Shown: piece after piece, positions 36,111-45,671 of the stretch
How the letters are laid out: each line of letters opens with the position of its first letter
Position numbering within the stretch: the first letter of the stretch is position 1
Assembly (NCBI RefSeq): GCF_029167645.1
Contig: NZ_CP119147.1
Coordinates: 4,916,501-4,980,500, forward strand
DNA from: Streptomyces sp. AM 2-1-1
Lineage (GTDB): Bacteria > Actinomycetota > Actinomycetes > Streptomycetales > Streptomycetaceae
Reading direction: 5' to 3'
DNA: 64,000 nucleotides
The notes under the pieces: generated by a model
Databases searched by the model: none
What the model saw: only the letters and a program-made list of their open reading frames with translations
Told to the model about the DNA's origin: nothing
Made by a program: the position numbers and the translations under genes

Positions 36111-37223
36111 ATGGTGAGCAACGACAATCCGGTCATCGACCCGTTGGTGGGGCTGCGGGTCCCCGAGGACCCCGCCTGCGACGTCTTCCTGACGGGCACG
36201 GTCTTCCTCGACATCGTCTTCACCGGGCTGGACAGCGCCCCCGTGCGCGGCACCGAGTCCTGGGCCAGGGGCATGGGATCCAGCCCCGGCGGGGTCGCCA
36301 ACATGGCCACCGCCCTCGCCCGGCTCGGCCTGCGCACCTCGCTCGCCGCCGCCTTCGGCGACGACCACTACGGCGAGTACTGCTGGGACGCGCTCGAACA
36401 GGGCGAGGGCATCGACCTCTCCATGTCGCACACCGTCCCCGGCTGGCACTCGCCCGTCACCGTCTCCATGGCGTACGAGGGCGAGCGCACGATGGTCTCG
36501 CACGGCCACGAGGCCCCGCCCCCGGCCGCCGCCCCGGGTGCGGAGGGGCGGGCCTTCCCGCACTGCCCGCCGCGCGCCCGTGCGGCCGTCGCCTCGCTCA
36601 CCCCCGGCCGCAGCGAGCCCTGGGTGGCGACGGCCGCCAAGAACGGCGCCCAGATCTTCGCCGACGTCGGCTGGGACGAGACGGGCCGCTGGGACCTGGA
36701 CGCCCTGCCCGACCTCGCGCACTGCGCGGCTTTCCTCCCCAACGCCGAGGAGGCCATGCGCTACACCCGCCGGGACACCCCCCGCGCCGCCGCCCACGCG
36801 CTCGCCGAACGCGTCCCGCTCGCCGTGGTGACCCTCGGCGCGGACGGCGCCTACGCGGTGGACGCGGCGACCGGCACCACCGCAGAGGTCCCCGCCATCG
36901 ACGTGGCCGCCCTCGACCCCACCGGAGCGGGAGACGTGTTCGTCGCCGGGTTCGTCACCGGCACCCTCGCCGACTGGCCGCTCGCCGACCGGCTCGCCTT
37001 CGCCGGTCTTACCGCCGCACTCTCGGTCCAGGAGTTCGGCGGCTCACTCTCCGCGCCCGGCTGGGCCGAGATCGCCGCCTGGTGGCAGCAGGTGCGCACC
37101 TTCGAGGCCCAGGACCCGGTCGCCCTGGAGCGGTACGCGTTCCTGGAACGCCTGCTGCCCGCGGCCCACCGCCCCTGGCCGCTGCGCCGGGCCGTTCCCA
37201 CCATCGGCTTCCGGGCGCCCTGA
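36111..37223 (+). CDS. PfkB family carbohydrate kinase
   Basis: A 370-residue ribokinase-fold sugar or nucleoside kinase. N-terminal CDVFLTGTVFLDIVFTGLD and SSPGGVANMATALARLGL (PfkB signature 1, about residues 60-77), and C-terminal DPTGAGDVFVAGF (signature 2, about 266-278) with the catalytic Asp, are clear. Substrate specificity cannot be read from sequence. ATG 36111 has GGGGAG close upstream; GTG 36114 is nearly equal. It is divergent from the MFS transporter, and a Crp-like site lies between, which fits a sugar-use pair. Confidence 0.9.
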   Translation: MVSNDNPVIDPLVGLRVPEDPACDVFLTGTVFLDIVFTGLDSAPVRGTESWARGMGSSPGGVANMATALARLGLRTSLAAAFGDDHYGEYCWDALEQGEGIDLSMSHTVPGWHSPVTVSMAYEGERTMVSHGHEAPPPAAAPGAEGRAFPHCPPRARAAVASLTPGRSEPWVATAAKNGAQIFADVGWDETGRWDLDALPDLAHCAAFLPNAEEAMRYTRRDTPRAAAHALAERVPLAVVTLGADGAYAVDAATGTTAEVPAIDVAALDPTGAGDVFVAGFVTGTLADWPLADRLAFAGLTAALSVQEFGGSLSAPGWAEIAAWWQQVRTFEAQDPVALERYAFLERLLPAAHRPWPLRRAVPTIGFRAP

Positions 37224-37313
37224 GGACGGTCCCGCGCGTTCCCGGCCGGTGCCCGGGAAGGGAGCGCAAAACCTCTCGGCGTTGTCGGCGCGGAGTCGTA
37301 GGCTTGAGGCAGA

Positions 37314-37334
37314 GGTTGTCGATCGGCGACAACC
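37314..37334. promoter_or_regulatory. Palindrome upstream of phoH
   Basis: GGTTGTCG (37314-37321), loop ATCGG, CGACAACC (37327-37334). A -10-like TAGGCT at 37299-37304 places it near the transcript start, so it may be an operator or a 5' hairpin. GTTGTCGGCG also occurs at 37281. Confidence 0.45.
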
Positions 37335-37372
37335 CCTCAACGGGAGGTATGCGCAGGCCCGAGGGCCGGCCC

Positions 37373-38389
<1,017 letters not shown>

Positions 38390-38401
38390 TTTCAGCGCAC
38401 C

Positions 38402-38899
38402 ATGTCGATCGACGTCAACAACGAGTCCGGAACCGAGGTCGACGAGCAGGCGATCCTCGACATCGCCCGCTACGCCCTCGCCCGGATGCGGATCCACCCG
38501 CTGTCCGAACTCTCGGTGATCGTCGTGGACACCGACGCCATGGAGCAACTGCACATCCAGTGGATGGACCTGCCGGGCCCGACCGATGTCATGTCCTTCC
38601 CGATGGACGAACTCCGTCCGCCGTCGAAGGACGAGGAGGAACCCCCGCAGGGACTCCTCGGTGACATCGTGCTCTGCCCGGAGGTCGCGAAGCGGCAGGG
38701 CGAAGAGGCCGACACGCGGCACTCCATGGACGAGGAGCTACAACTGCTCACCGTCCACGGGGTGCTGCACCTCCTCGGGTACGACCACGAGGAGCCGGAG
38801 GAGAAAGCCGAGATGTTCGGCCTCCAGGCCGCCATCGTCGACGGCTGGCGGGGCGAGCACGGGCTGACCGGTCCCTCTCCGGCTCCCACGGTCTCGTGA
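38402..38899 (+). CDS. ybeY: Endoribonuclease YbeY
   Basis: A 165-residue metal-dependent RNase needed for 16S rRNA 3' maturation and ribosome quality control. The zinc motif [11 protein letters not shown] (HxxxHxxxxxH) is at about residues 120-130, and [11 protein letters not shown] at about 61-71 is also typical. Its stop overlaps the start of the CNNM gene by 4 nt (GTGA). Confidence 0.96.
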   Translation: MSIDVNNESGTEVDEQAILDIARYALARMRIHPLSELSVIVVDTDAMEQLHIQWMDLPGPTDVMSFPMDELRPPSKDEEEPPQGLLGDIVLCPEVAKRQGEEADTRHSMDEELQLLTVHGVLHLLGYDHEEPEEKAEMFGLQAAIVDGWRGEHGLTGPSPAPTVS

Positions 38900-40179
38900 G
38901 CCTTCCGCTCGTCGCCGGGGCCGTCCTGCTGGTGATCGTCGGGTGGCTCGCCGCCTGTGCCGAGACCGCCATCGCGCGCATGTCCAGCTTCCGGGCCGCC
39001 GAGGCGGTCCGGGCCGGACGGCGCGGCAGCGCGAAGCTCGCGCAGGTCGCCTCCGACCCGACCCGCTACCTCAACGTCGCCCTGCTGGTGCGGGTCGCCT
39101 GCGAGATGGCGGCCGGCGTCCTCGTCACGTACGCCTGCCTCCAGGAGCTCGACGAGACCTGGGAGGCGCTGGCCGTCGCGATGGGCGTCATGGTCCTCGT
39201 CAGCTACGTCGCCATCGGCGTCTCCCCGCGCACCATCGGCCGCCAGCACCCCCTGAACACCGCCACCGCCGCCGCGTACGTGCTGCTGCCGCTGGCCAGG
39301 ATCATGGGCCCGATCCCGCAACTGCTGATCCTCATCGGCAACGCCCTCACCCCCGGCAAGGGGTTCCGCAAGGGCCCGTTCGCCAGCGAGGCGGAGCTGC
39401 GCGCGATGGTCGACCTCGCGGAGGCGGAATCGCTGATCGAGGACGACGAACGCCGCATGGTGCACTCCGTCTTCGAGCTCGGCGACACCCTCGTCCGCGA
39501 GGTGATGGTGCCCCGCACCGACCTGGTGGCCATCGAGCGGTACAAGACGATCCGCCAGGCGCTCACCCTCGCCCTGCGCTCCGGTTTCTCCCGGATACCG
39601 GTCACCGGCGAGAACGAGGACGACATCGTCGGGATCGTCTACCTCAAGGACCTGGTCCGCAAGACCCACATCAACCGCGACTCCGAGGCCGACCTCGTCT
39701 CCACCGCGATGCGGCCCGCCGTGTTCGTCCCCGACACGAAGAACGCCGGCGACCTGCTGCGCGAGATGCAGCAGGACCGCAACCACGTCGCCGTCGTCAT
39801 CGACGAGTACGGCGGCACGGCCGGCATCGTCACGATCGAGGACATCCTGGAGGAGATCGTCGGTGAGATCACCGACGAGTACGACCGTGAACTGCCGCCC
39901 GTCCAGGAGCTGGAGAACGGCTGCTACCGGGTCACCGCACGTTTGGACATCGGCGATCTCGGGGAGCTCTTCGGTTTCGACGAATACGACGACGAGGACG
40001 TCGAAACCGTGGGTGGCCTCCTCGCCAAGGCGCTCGGCCGGGTCCCCATCGCCGGCGCCACCGCCGTGGTCGGCCTCCCGGACGGCCGCGAACTACGCCT
40101 GACCGCCGAGTCCCCGGCCGGTCGCCGCAACAAGATCGTCACCGTGCTCGTGGAGCCGGAGGAGAAGGAGTCGGAGTGA
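38896..40179 (+). CDS. CNNM/CorC-type membrane protein with CBS domains
   Basis: A 427-residue protein with an N-terminal four-helix CNNM transmembrane domain (helices near 3-20, 62-82, 88-110 and 125-150), then two CBS domains ([38 protein letters not shown]) that bind nucleotides. The CorC_HlyC domain at the end has [22 protein letters not shown]. Such proteins are linked to magnesium or cobalt efflux, and the name hemolysin is historical. GTG 38896 overlaps the ybeY stop, and its own stop overlaps the YjbR gene, so four genes in a row are coupled. Confidence 0.93.
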   Translation: MSLPLVAGAVLLVIVGWLAACAETAIARMSSFRAAEAVRAGRRGSAKLAQVASDPTRYLNVALLVRVACEMAAGVLVTYACLQELDETWEALAVAMGVMVLVSYVAIGVSPRTIGRQHPLNTATAAAYVLLPLARIMGPIPQLLILIGNALTPGKGFRKGPFASEAELRAMVDLAEAESLIEDDERRMVHSVFELGDTLVREVMVPRTDLVAIERYKTIRQALTLALRSGFSRIPVTGENEDDIVGIVYLKDLVRKTHINRDSEADLVSTAMRPAVFVPDTKNAGDLLREMQQDRNHVAVVIDEYGGTAGIVTIEDILEEIVGEITDEYDRELPPVQELENGCYRVTARLDIGDLGELFGFDEYDDEDVETVGGLLAKALGRVPIAGATAVVGLPDGRELRLTAESPAGRRNKIVTVLVEPEEKESE

Positions 40180-40529
40180 ACGGCGCACAGTTACGGGCCT
40201 TCTGCCTGGACTTCAACGAGAGCGTGGAGGAGTTCCCCTTCTCGCCGGAGACCTCGGTCTTCAAAGTGCTGGGCAAGGTGTTCGCGCTCAGCGCCCTGGA
40301 CGCCCGCCCGCTCACCGTGAACCTCAAGTGCGACCCGGACGAGGCGGTGCGGCTGCGCGAGGAGCACGCCGCGATCGTGCCGGGCTGGCACATGAACAAG
40401 CGACACTGGAACACCGTCACCGTCGGCGAACTGCCCGCCAAGATGGTCCGCGAGCTGATCGAGGACTCGTACGACCTGGTGGTGGCGGGCCTGCCCAAGG
40501 ACGACCGGCTCCGGCTCGACCGTTCGTGA
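40176..40529 (+). CDS. MmcQ/YjbR family protein, TTA codon
   Basis: A 117-residue small protein of the MmcQ/YjbR family (double-wing or CyaY-like fold, proposed DNA binding, function unproven). VFALSALDARPLTVNLKCDPDEAVRL and PGWHMNKRHWNTVTV near residue 75 are typical. GTG 40176 overlaps the previous stop. Codon 6 (40191-40193) is TTA, so translation may depend on the bldA tRNA even though the gene is at the end of a housekeeping operon. A hairpin follows 35 nt after the stop. Confidence 0.9.
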   Translation: MNGAQLRAFCLDFNESVEEFPFSPETSVFKVLGKVFALSALDARPLTVNLKCDPDEAVRLREEHAAIVPGWHMNKRHWNTVTVGELPAKMVRELIEDSYDLVVAGLPKDDRLRLDRS

Positions 40530-40564
40530 GCGGGTCCCGGGCCCTGAGCCCGGGACGGCCCCCT

Positions 40565-40591
40565 GCGCCCCCGGTGTCGTACCGGGGGCGC
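40565..40591. terminator. Hairpin terminator after the YjbR gene
   Basis: GCGCCCCCGGT (40565-40575), loop GTCGT, ACCGGGGGCGC (40581-40591): a perfect 11-bp stem between convergent genes. Confidence 0.8.
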
Positions 40592-40614
40592 CGCGTCTTC
40601 CTGCCGGGCGGACC

Positions 40615-40980
40615 TCAGCCCAGCGACTTCTCGATGGCCTCGAAGACATCGGCGTCGGTCTCCCGCTGCCAGGCCGGGAGGTCCGGCCAGTCGGCCACGT
40701 AGCCGGGCTTGGGCTCCTCGAAGTGGTGGAACATCTGAGCCGTCCAGCACAACGCGACGAAGCGGCTCTTCTGCTCGCGGGAGAGCCGTGCCGTCGAGCC
40801 GCCGCTGATCTCCACGAAGTGACGGACCTGCTCGTGGACGGAGCTCGCGGCCTCGCGCTCCCATTGCGGGGTCTCGTCCCACGGCGTGACGTAACCGGCC
40901 TTCGGCTCGCCGGGGAAGTGCCGCCGGACTCCCGCGATCCAGGCTTCCCGGAACAATCGTGCGCCCTCGGTCTGCGACAT
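40615..40980 (-). CDS. 121-residue protein with internal duplication, function unknown
   Basis: The protein contains the same unit twice. Residues 23-49 have PGEPKAGYVTPWDETPQWER and residues 89-116 have EEPKPGYVADWPDLPAWQRE, in both cases followed by a helix with V(H/F)E. The W..LP.WQRE pattern is common in phage-type and other accessory proteins of actinomycetes. There are no cysteines and no membrane segment. ATG 40980 has AGGA 8 nt upstream. It lies 14 nt after the XRE regulator gene and is probably co-transcribed with it. I cannot assign a function. Confidence 0.75.
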   Translation of the reverse strand: MSQTEGARLFREAWIAGVRRHFPGEPKAGYVTPWDETPQWEREAASSVHEQVRHFVEISGGSTARLSREQKSRFVALCWTAQMFHHFEEPKPGYVADWPDLPAWQRETDADVFEAIEKSLG

Positions 40981-40994
40981 GCCTATTCCTTTCG

Positions 40995-42254
40995 TCACGG
41001 CGTGCTCAGAGCGCCGATCCCGGCCCCCAGCTCCGCTACGCGGGGATCACGGCTCAGAGGGCCGAACTCGTCGTACAGGGCCCGGAGTCTACGGGCGACG
41101 TACCCGGAGGCGGAGGCTCGGGCCAGTGAGATGGCTTCCCCGCCGTACGCCACCACCTGCTCGACATCGCGCCGCTTGGCGCCGATGGCGGCCAAGTCGG
41201 CGAGGACCGCTCCGCGTCGCCGGTACGACTGCCCGGAGGCCAGTGCTGACTGCTCCAGAGCGTCTCTCAAGACGTGCTCCGCCAAGTCGAGACGGCCGAG
41301 CCGTACGTACCGCGATCCGCGTTCCTCGGCCAGTCGCGCACCGTCGAACCGGAGCCATCCACCGTGGTCGCCGGGCACGTCGAGATCGCGAACGTCCTCA
41401 GCCAGATCCATCGCGCGCTCGCACGCCATGAGGTCGCCGAGACCCGCGTATGCCTCGGCCTGGACGGAGGCGACCCAATGACGAGTGGCGAGGGCGCTGT
41501 CTCCTCGGCCGGCCAGTCGTTCGGCCGCTGCGAGCATCTGAGCCGCCTGGTGAAAGCGCTGCTCGGCCATGTCCACGTAGGCGTGACGGACGAGTGCGCA
41601 CGCCCACAGGTCGTACGCCCCGGCATCCCTGCTGATCGATGCCGCGAGCGAGTACGACCCCACGGCGTCGGAGTACCGGTTCCCGTCGAACGCCACCTCG
41701 CCGGCCAATTGGAAGAGTTCGGAGGCCGCGTGCAGCAGAGGCTGCGGGCTTCCGCGGTGGTTCGCCAGCGCCTCGTTCAACGTCGTCAGTTGGTCACGGA
41801 TGACGGGATACACGGAGCCCTTGGAGCGGGCCAGTCGGTAGACCTGCCAGAGGTGGCTGTTCATGCGGGCGAAGTCGGCGGGTGCCCCTCGGAGAACGCC
41901 CTCGGTGAGGGCCTCGGCCTCCAAGGCCGGCAGGGCGGTCAGAGCTCCGCTGACAGTCAGAATGCGGAGAAATTCGCGGCGAATCATTTCGTCGGGGTCT
42001 CCCGCGCTCGGAGGTGCGATGGAGTGACTGCGTCCAGCGGTTTCCTCGACTGTGGCTCGCGAGGGTGGTGCGAGGAGGACGTCCAACTCTTGGAAGCCCG
42101 CTTCGAGGACGGTGGCCAACGCCCTTCGCTGCAGCGGTTGAGGAGTGACTTTGCCGCTTTCCCAACGTCCGACAGTGGTGCGGTCGACGCCGAGTAACTC
42201 GGCCAGCTTCTCCTGACTGTAGCCCAGGGATCTGCGCCGCTCCGCGAGTCCCAT
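40995..42254 (-). CDS. XRE-family regulator with TPR-like region, TTA codon
   Basis: A 419-residue transcription regulator. The helix-turn-helix (residues 1-55) is RRRSLGYSQEKLAELLGVDRTTVGRWESG. After a linker, residues 130-415 are helical repeats of the TPR type (NRYSDAVGSYSLAASISRDAG, RFHQAAQMLAAAERLA), as in Streptomyces regulators that sense peptides or partner proteins. ATG 42254 has a GGAAAGGGGG ribosome site. Codon 20 (42197-42195) is TTA. It is divergent from two small genes at 42406 and 42663, and a 12-bp palindrome lies between, so it may control them. Confidence 0.88.
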   Translation of the reverse strand: MGLAERRRSLGYSQEKLAELLGVDRTTVGRWESGKVTPQPLQRRALATVLEAGFQELDVLLAPPSRATVEETAGRSHSIAPPSAGDPDEMIRREFLRILTVSGALTALPALEAEALTEGVLRGAPADFARMNSHLWQVYRLARSKGSVYPVIRDQLTTLNEALANHRGSPQPLLHAASELFQLAGEVAFDGNRYSDAVGSYSLAASISRDAGAYDLWACALVRHAYVDMAEQRFHQAAQMLAAAERLAGRGDSALATRHWVASVQAEAYAGLGDLMACERAMDLAEDVRDLDVPGDHGGWLRFDGARLAEERGSRYVRLGRLDLAEHVLRDALEQSALASGQSYRRRGAVLADLAAIGAKRRDVEQVVAYGGEAISLARASASGYVARRLRALYDEFGPLSRDPRVAELGAGIGALSTP

Positions 42255-42352
42255 GCCACCCCCTTTCCTGCGGCTCAGCCCCTGCGGTACCCGTGCACGG
42301 ACGTGCCTCAAGACTGCCGCATGAACGCCGTGGAGACCTCCGACTCATGCCG

Positions 42353-42364
42353 CTTCCATGGAAG
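42353..42364. promoter_or_regulatory. Perfect 12-bp palindrome upstream of small genes
   Basis: CTTCCATGGAAG lies 42 bp before the ATG at 42406 and 99 bp from the divergent XRE regulator start. It is a candidate operator; binding by the XRE protein is inferred from position only. Confidence 0.4.
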
Positions 42365-42405
42365 TTGCCCCGGACGAGCAACGGGATTCACAAAGGAGTT
42401 CGGTC

Positions 42406-42663
42406 ATGACGACGAAAGACGAAGCCGAGGCACGCGTGCCGGACACGCCGGCACAGCACCGGAGCGTGGAGATGGCGCAGCGAATCCTCATGACCCTCAG
42501 AGTCTCCCGCGACTCCGGCCGAACCTGGGGCCGGGTGACGGAGGTGCGGGAAGTCGAGGAGCCGGTGTTCCTCGACAACCCTGGACTCTTTCCGGCGTGC
42601 ATGTGCCCGCGCTGCACGAATCGTTCCCCGCGTTTCGGAGTCTCCTCGCGGGCGGGGTCGTGA
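42406..42663 (+). CDS. Small protein with CxxC motif, function unknown
   Basis: An 85-residue protein. The middle, RILMTLRVSRDSGRTWGRVT, is beta-rich, and CMCPRC near residues 66-71 could bind zinc. It has no signal peptide or membrane segment. ATG 42406 has AAAGGAG 7 nt upstream, the best ribosome site in this interval. Its TGA overlaps the ATG of the next gene by 1 nt, so the two are coupled. I do not recognise the family. Confidence 0.75.
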   Translation: MTTKDEAEARVPDTPAQHRSVEMAQRILMTLRVSRDSGRTWGRVTEVREVEEPVFLDNPGLFPACMCPRCTNRSPRFGVSSRAGS

Positions 42664-42992
42664 TGCGGTGCTCCTACTGGCGCCGGCTGCCCCCGGATCT
42701 GAGGCGGGAAGCGCAGGAGAGGTCGGCCGACGTCTGCGTCGACAGCGTCGTGCAGTGCCAGTTGTCCGCACACGAGGACGGGGAGCACTACGGCCTCGTC
42801 GGCGATCCGGGTGCGTACGGCACCGCGTTGTGGGTCCGCTGGAAGGTGATGACCGCCGTGGACCTGGTCGCCCTGCGGGACTGCCCGGCAACCGCCCCGG
42901 GGCCGGACGGTGACGGCTGCTGCCTGTTCGCCGGTCATGGTGAGCAGCACACCTGGGAGGGCGCGTCGGAGAAGGCTCCCCGTAGCGGTTGA
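42663..42992 (+). CDS. Small Cys/His-rich protein with duplicated C-H-H motif
   Basis: A 109-residue protein. Two related motifs, CQLSAHEDGEHYGLV (about 35-49) and CCLFAGHGEQHTWEG (about 85-99), share the pattern C-x(4-5)-H-x2-G/E-x-H, which occurs in many uncharacterised actinomycete proteins and could bind zinc. Further cysteines (C3, C24) lie near the start. ATG 42663 overlaps the previous stop; GTG 42660 is an alternative. It forms an operon with the 85-residue gene, opposite the XRE regulator. The function is unknown. Confidence 0.75.
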   Translation: MRCSYWRRLPPDLRREAQERSADVCVDSVVQCQLSAHEDGEHYGLVGDPGAYGTALWVRWKVMTAVDLVALRDCPATAPGPDGDGCCLFAGHGEQHTWEGASEKAPRSG

Positions 42993-43055
42993 CACACGAT
43001 CCGGCGGGACGGGCGCCCCGGGGCCGGCCGATGCCGGTGACCGGTGCCCCGAACC

Positions 43056-43100
43056 CGCGGCAGCAGGGGCGTCCCGTCCCGGGGTGCCCCTGCTGCCGCG
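43056..43100. terminator. Perfect 15-bp hairpin between convergent genes
   Basis: CGCGGCAGCAGGGGC (43056-43070) and GCCCCTGCTGCCGCG (43086-43100) pair perfectly. It serves the small operon on one side and the MFS gene, which ends at 43112, on the other. Confidence 0.85.
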
Positions 43101-43111
43101 GAAACCGGTGG

Positions 43112-44566
43112 TCAGGACCGTTCCGCCGCCCCGTGCCGCCGCAGCCCCACCGCCACCACCACCGCGCCGACGAGGAGGAGCGCCGCGTCCAGGGCGACCA
43201 CGGTGCGGACGCCCATGAACAGTTCGCCCCGCGTGGTCGCCAGTACGCCCAGCAGCGGGATGCCGAGGGTCAGGCCGACCTGTTGCGTGGTGGTGACCAG
43301 GCCGGTCGCCAGACCCTGTTCGTCGTCGGGGACCCCCGAGGTCACCGTCAGGCCGTAACTCACGATCGCGCCCAGGTGGCACATGCTCGCCAGCGAGACG
43401 CCGACCGTCGCGACCAGTACACCGGTGTGCTCGCCCAGTGCCAGCAGCAGCGCGACGAAGGCCCCCTGACCGAGGAGCGAGCCCACCAGGGTCCGGCGGG
43501 CGCCGAAGCGGCCGATCACCCGGGGGGCGTACGTACCGGCCACCGCCGACAGGAGGCCCTGGACCCCGAAGACCAGCCCCGTGGCGAACGCCGACAGGTC
43601 CAGTACGTCCTGGAGGTACAGCGTCAGTACGAAGACGACGGTGGACATCAGCGCGAAGGTCAGCAGACCGCCGAGGTTGCCGAAGGCCACCGTCCGGCGC
43701 CGCAGCATCGGCAGTGAGACCAGTGGCTCGGCGGCCCGGGCCTCCACCACCGCGAAGGTCACCAGCAGCGTCACCCCGAGGGCGAGGGAGACCAGGACGT
43801 CCACGTGGGCGAAGCCGCGCTGGGCGGCGGTCGACAGCGCGTGGATCAGGGCGAGCAGCCCGCCGGTGACGCTGACCGCACCCGGCACGTCCAGCCGGGG
43901 CCGCCGCGGGGTCCGGGACTCCGTCAGCACCCCCGGGGCCAGAGCGAGGACACCCACCGAGGCGAGCGCCAGCAGTCCCATGGTGGAGCGCCAGCCCAGC
44001 GTGTCGGTGAGCACCCCACCCGCCACCATGCCCACGGTGAAGCCGAGCGAGAGCAGTGTGCCGCTGATCCCCAGCGCCCGGTCGCGCTCCGGGCCCTCCC
44101 GGAACGTGGTGGTCAGCAGCGACATCCCGGTGGGCACGATCGCGGCCGCACCGAGCCCCTGCAGGGCGCGCCCCGCGAGGAAGGGCACCGGGCCCCAGGC
44201 GAAGGTCGCCAGCAGCGAGGCCGCGCCGAACACGAGAAGACCCGCGAGGAAGAGCCGGCGCCGCCCGTAGAGGTCGCCGATCCGCCCGAAGAGCAAAAGG
44301 AATCCGCCGGAGGGCAGCGCGAACGCGGTGATCGCCCACTGGAGCTGGGAGGTGCTCAGCCCGAGGTCGGCTCCGAGCACCGGCAGGGCCACGTTGAGTA
44401 CGGAGAAGTCCAGCGCCACCATGAACTGGGCGGCGCAGAGCACGAGGAGGACCAGCCGGGAGCGGCCGGAGAGCCGGACGGGACGGGGCGCTCCGGGAGC
44501 CGCCGGCCTTACGGGTGCGGCGGCGCCGGGGATGCCGGGGGCCGCGGGAGGGGTTTCTGTCGCCAT
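43112..44566 (-). CDS. MFS drug:proton antiporter, DHA2 (EmrB/QacA) type
   Basis: A 484-residue membrane protein with about 14 helices. The first helix has AQFMVALDFSVLNVALPVLG, typical of DHA2 exporters (D in helix 1). Motif A is GRIGDLYGRRRLFLAG, and motif C-like sequence is LGFTVGMVAGGVLTDTLGW. The likely role is export of a toxic compound; the substrate is unknown. ATG 44566 with AAGGTGG upstream. It is divergent from the XRE-type regulator at 44745, the usual arrangement of an exporter and its regulator. Confidence 0.9.
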   Translation of the reverse strand: MATETPPAAPGIPGAAAPVRPAAPGAPRPVRLSGRSRLVLLVLCAAQFMVALDFSVLNVALPVLGADLGLSTSQLQWAITAFALPSGGFLLLFGRIGDLYGRRRLFLAGLLVFGAASLLATFAWGPVPFLAGRALQGLGAAAIVPTGMSLLTTTFREGPERDRALGISGTLLSLGFTVGMVAGGVLTDTLGWRSTMGLLALASVGVLALAPGVLTESRTPRRPRLDVPGAVSVTGGLLALIHALSTAAQRGFAHVDVLVSLALGVTLLVTFAVVEARAAEPLVSLPMLRRRTVAFGNLGGLLTFALMSTVVFVLTLYLQDVLDLSAFATGLVFGVQGLLSAVAGTYAPRVIGRFGARRTLVGSLLGQGAFVALLLALGEHTGVLVATVGVSLASMCHLGAIVSYGLTVTSGVPDDEQGLATGLVTTTQQVGLTLGIPLLGVLATTRGELFMGVRTVVALDAALLLVGAVVVAVGLRRHGAAERS

Positions 44567-44744
44567 GGCCCCACCTTCGGCGGCACGGAACAACGGTGGG
44601 GAGACGCTCCTTATCCTGTTGGTGGCACCACCAGTTGGCGGAGGAGCGACGGGAAGGGCGGGCCCGACAGGGCTGTGGGGACCGCCGGGGCCGCCGGAAG
44701 CGACGTCCGGCACCATGTGCGCGAACCAGGGGGAGTGAGACGAC

Positions 44745-45638
44745 GTGGCGACACCGGCCCGTTCGACGATCGGCAGTGCCAAGGCCCACCGGCTCGGCGA
44801 ACTGCGCGAGTTCCTGATGAGCCGCCGGGCCCGGGTCACCCCGGCCCAGGCCGGGCTCCCGGACGGCGGCGCGCGCCGCCGTACCCCGGGGTTGCGCCGT
44901 GAGGAGGTCGCCGTCCTCGCGGGCGTCGGGGTCTCCTGGTACCAGTGGCTGGAGCAGGGACGCGACATCACCGTCTCCCCGCAGGTGCTGGACGCGGTGG
45001 GCCGGGTCCTGCGGCTGACCAGCGCGGAGCGCCGTCATCTGTACGTGCTCGCCGGGCTCAACCCGCCCGCCCCCGAAACCGATCCGGCCGACGCCGGCAT
45101 GGACGCCGGGCTGCGCCGGCTCATCGACGCGTGGATGCCGTTCCCGGCGCACATCATGGACCGCTACTGGAACGTCGTGCGCTACAACGACGCCGCGTCC
45201 ACGGTCCTCGGGCTGCGCCCCGGCATCGTGCAGAATTGCCTGATCTCCTTCTTCACCGACGACGTCTACCGGTCCCGGGCGACGACCTGGGACCTGATCG
45301 CGCCGCGGGTCGTCGCCCAGTTCCGCGCCGGCTGCTCGGAGGACCCGGAGGACGAGGGGTTCCAGGCCGTCGTCGCCGAGGCGAAGGAGGCCAGCCCTGC
45401 GTTCGCCGCCCTCTGGGAGCAGCGCGACGTCGCGCCCGGTGGCCTGATGCGCAAGGAGCTGGAGCACCCCGTGGCGGGAACCCTGCGGGTGGAGTCCACC
45501 CAACTGCGGGTGCCCGCCCGCCCGGACCTGGCTATCGTGCTGCACACCCCGCTGCCGGGGACCGGTACCGAGGAGCGGCTCGTCTGGCTGGCGTCCCCGG
45601 CGGGACGGCGCGGCGCGATGTACCCGGTACCGGGATGA
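44745..45638 (+). CDS. XRE-type regulator with MmyB-like ligand-binding domain
   Basis: A 297-residue regulator. The helix-turn-helix (10-85) has RRRTPGLRREEVAVLAGVGVSWYQWLEQGRD, the hallmark of this Streptomyces family. The MmyB-like PAS-type domain follows (about 105-290; YWNVVRYNDAASTVLGL), which binds fatty acids or other small molecules in studied members. GTG 44745 has GGGGGAG 8 nt upstream. It is divergent from the MFS exporter and most likely represses it; the 178-nt gap includes TGGTG-GCAC-CACCA near 44620 as a possible operator. Confidence 0.9.
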   Translation: MATPARSTIGSAKAHRLGELREFLMSRRARVTPAQAGLPDGGARRRTPGLRREEVAVLAGVGVSWYQWLEQGRDITVSPQVLDAVGRVLRLTSAERRHLYVLAGLNPPAPETDPADAGMDAGLRRLIDAWMPFPAHIMDRYWNVVRYNDAASTVLGLRPGIVQNCLISFFTDDVYRSRATTWDLIAPRVVAQFRAGCSEDPEDEGFQAVVAEAKEASPAFAALWEQRDVAPGGLMRKELEHPVAGTLRVESTQLRVPARPDLAIVLHTPLPGTGTEERLVWLASPAGRRGAMYPVPG

Positions 45639-45671
45639 GGCGCCCCGCCGCACGGTTCGTATGCTCGGCAC

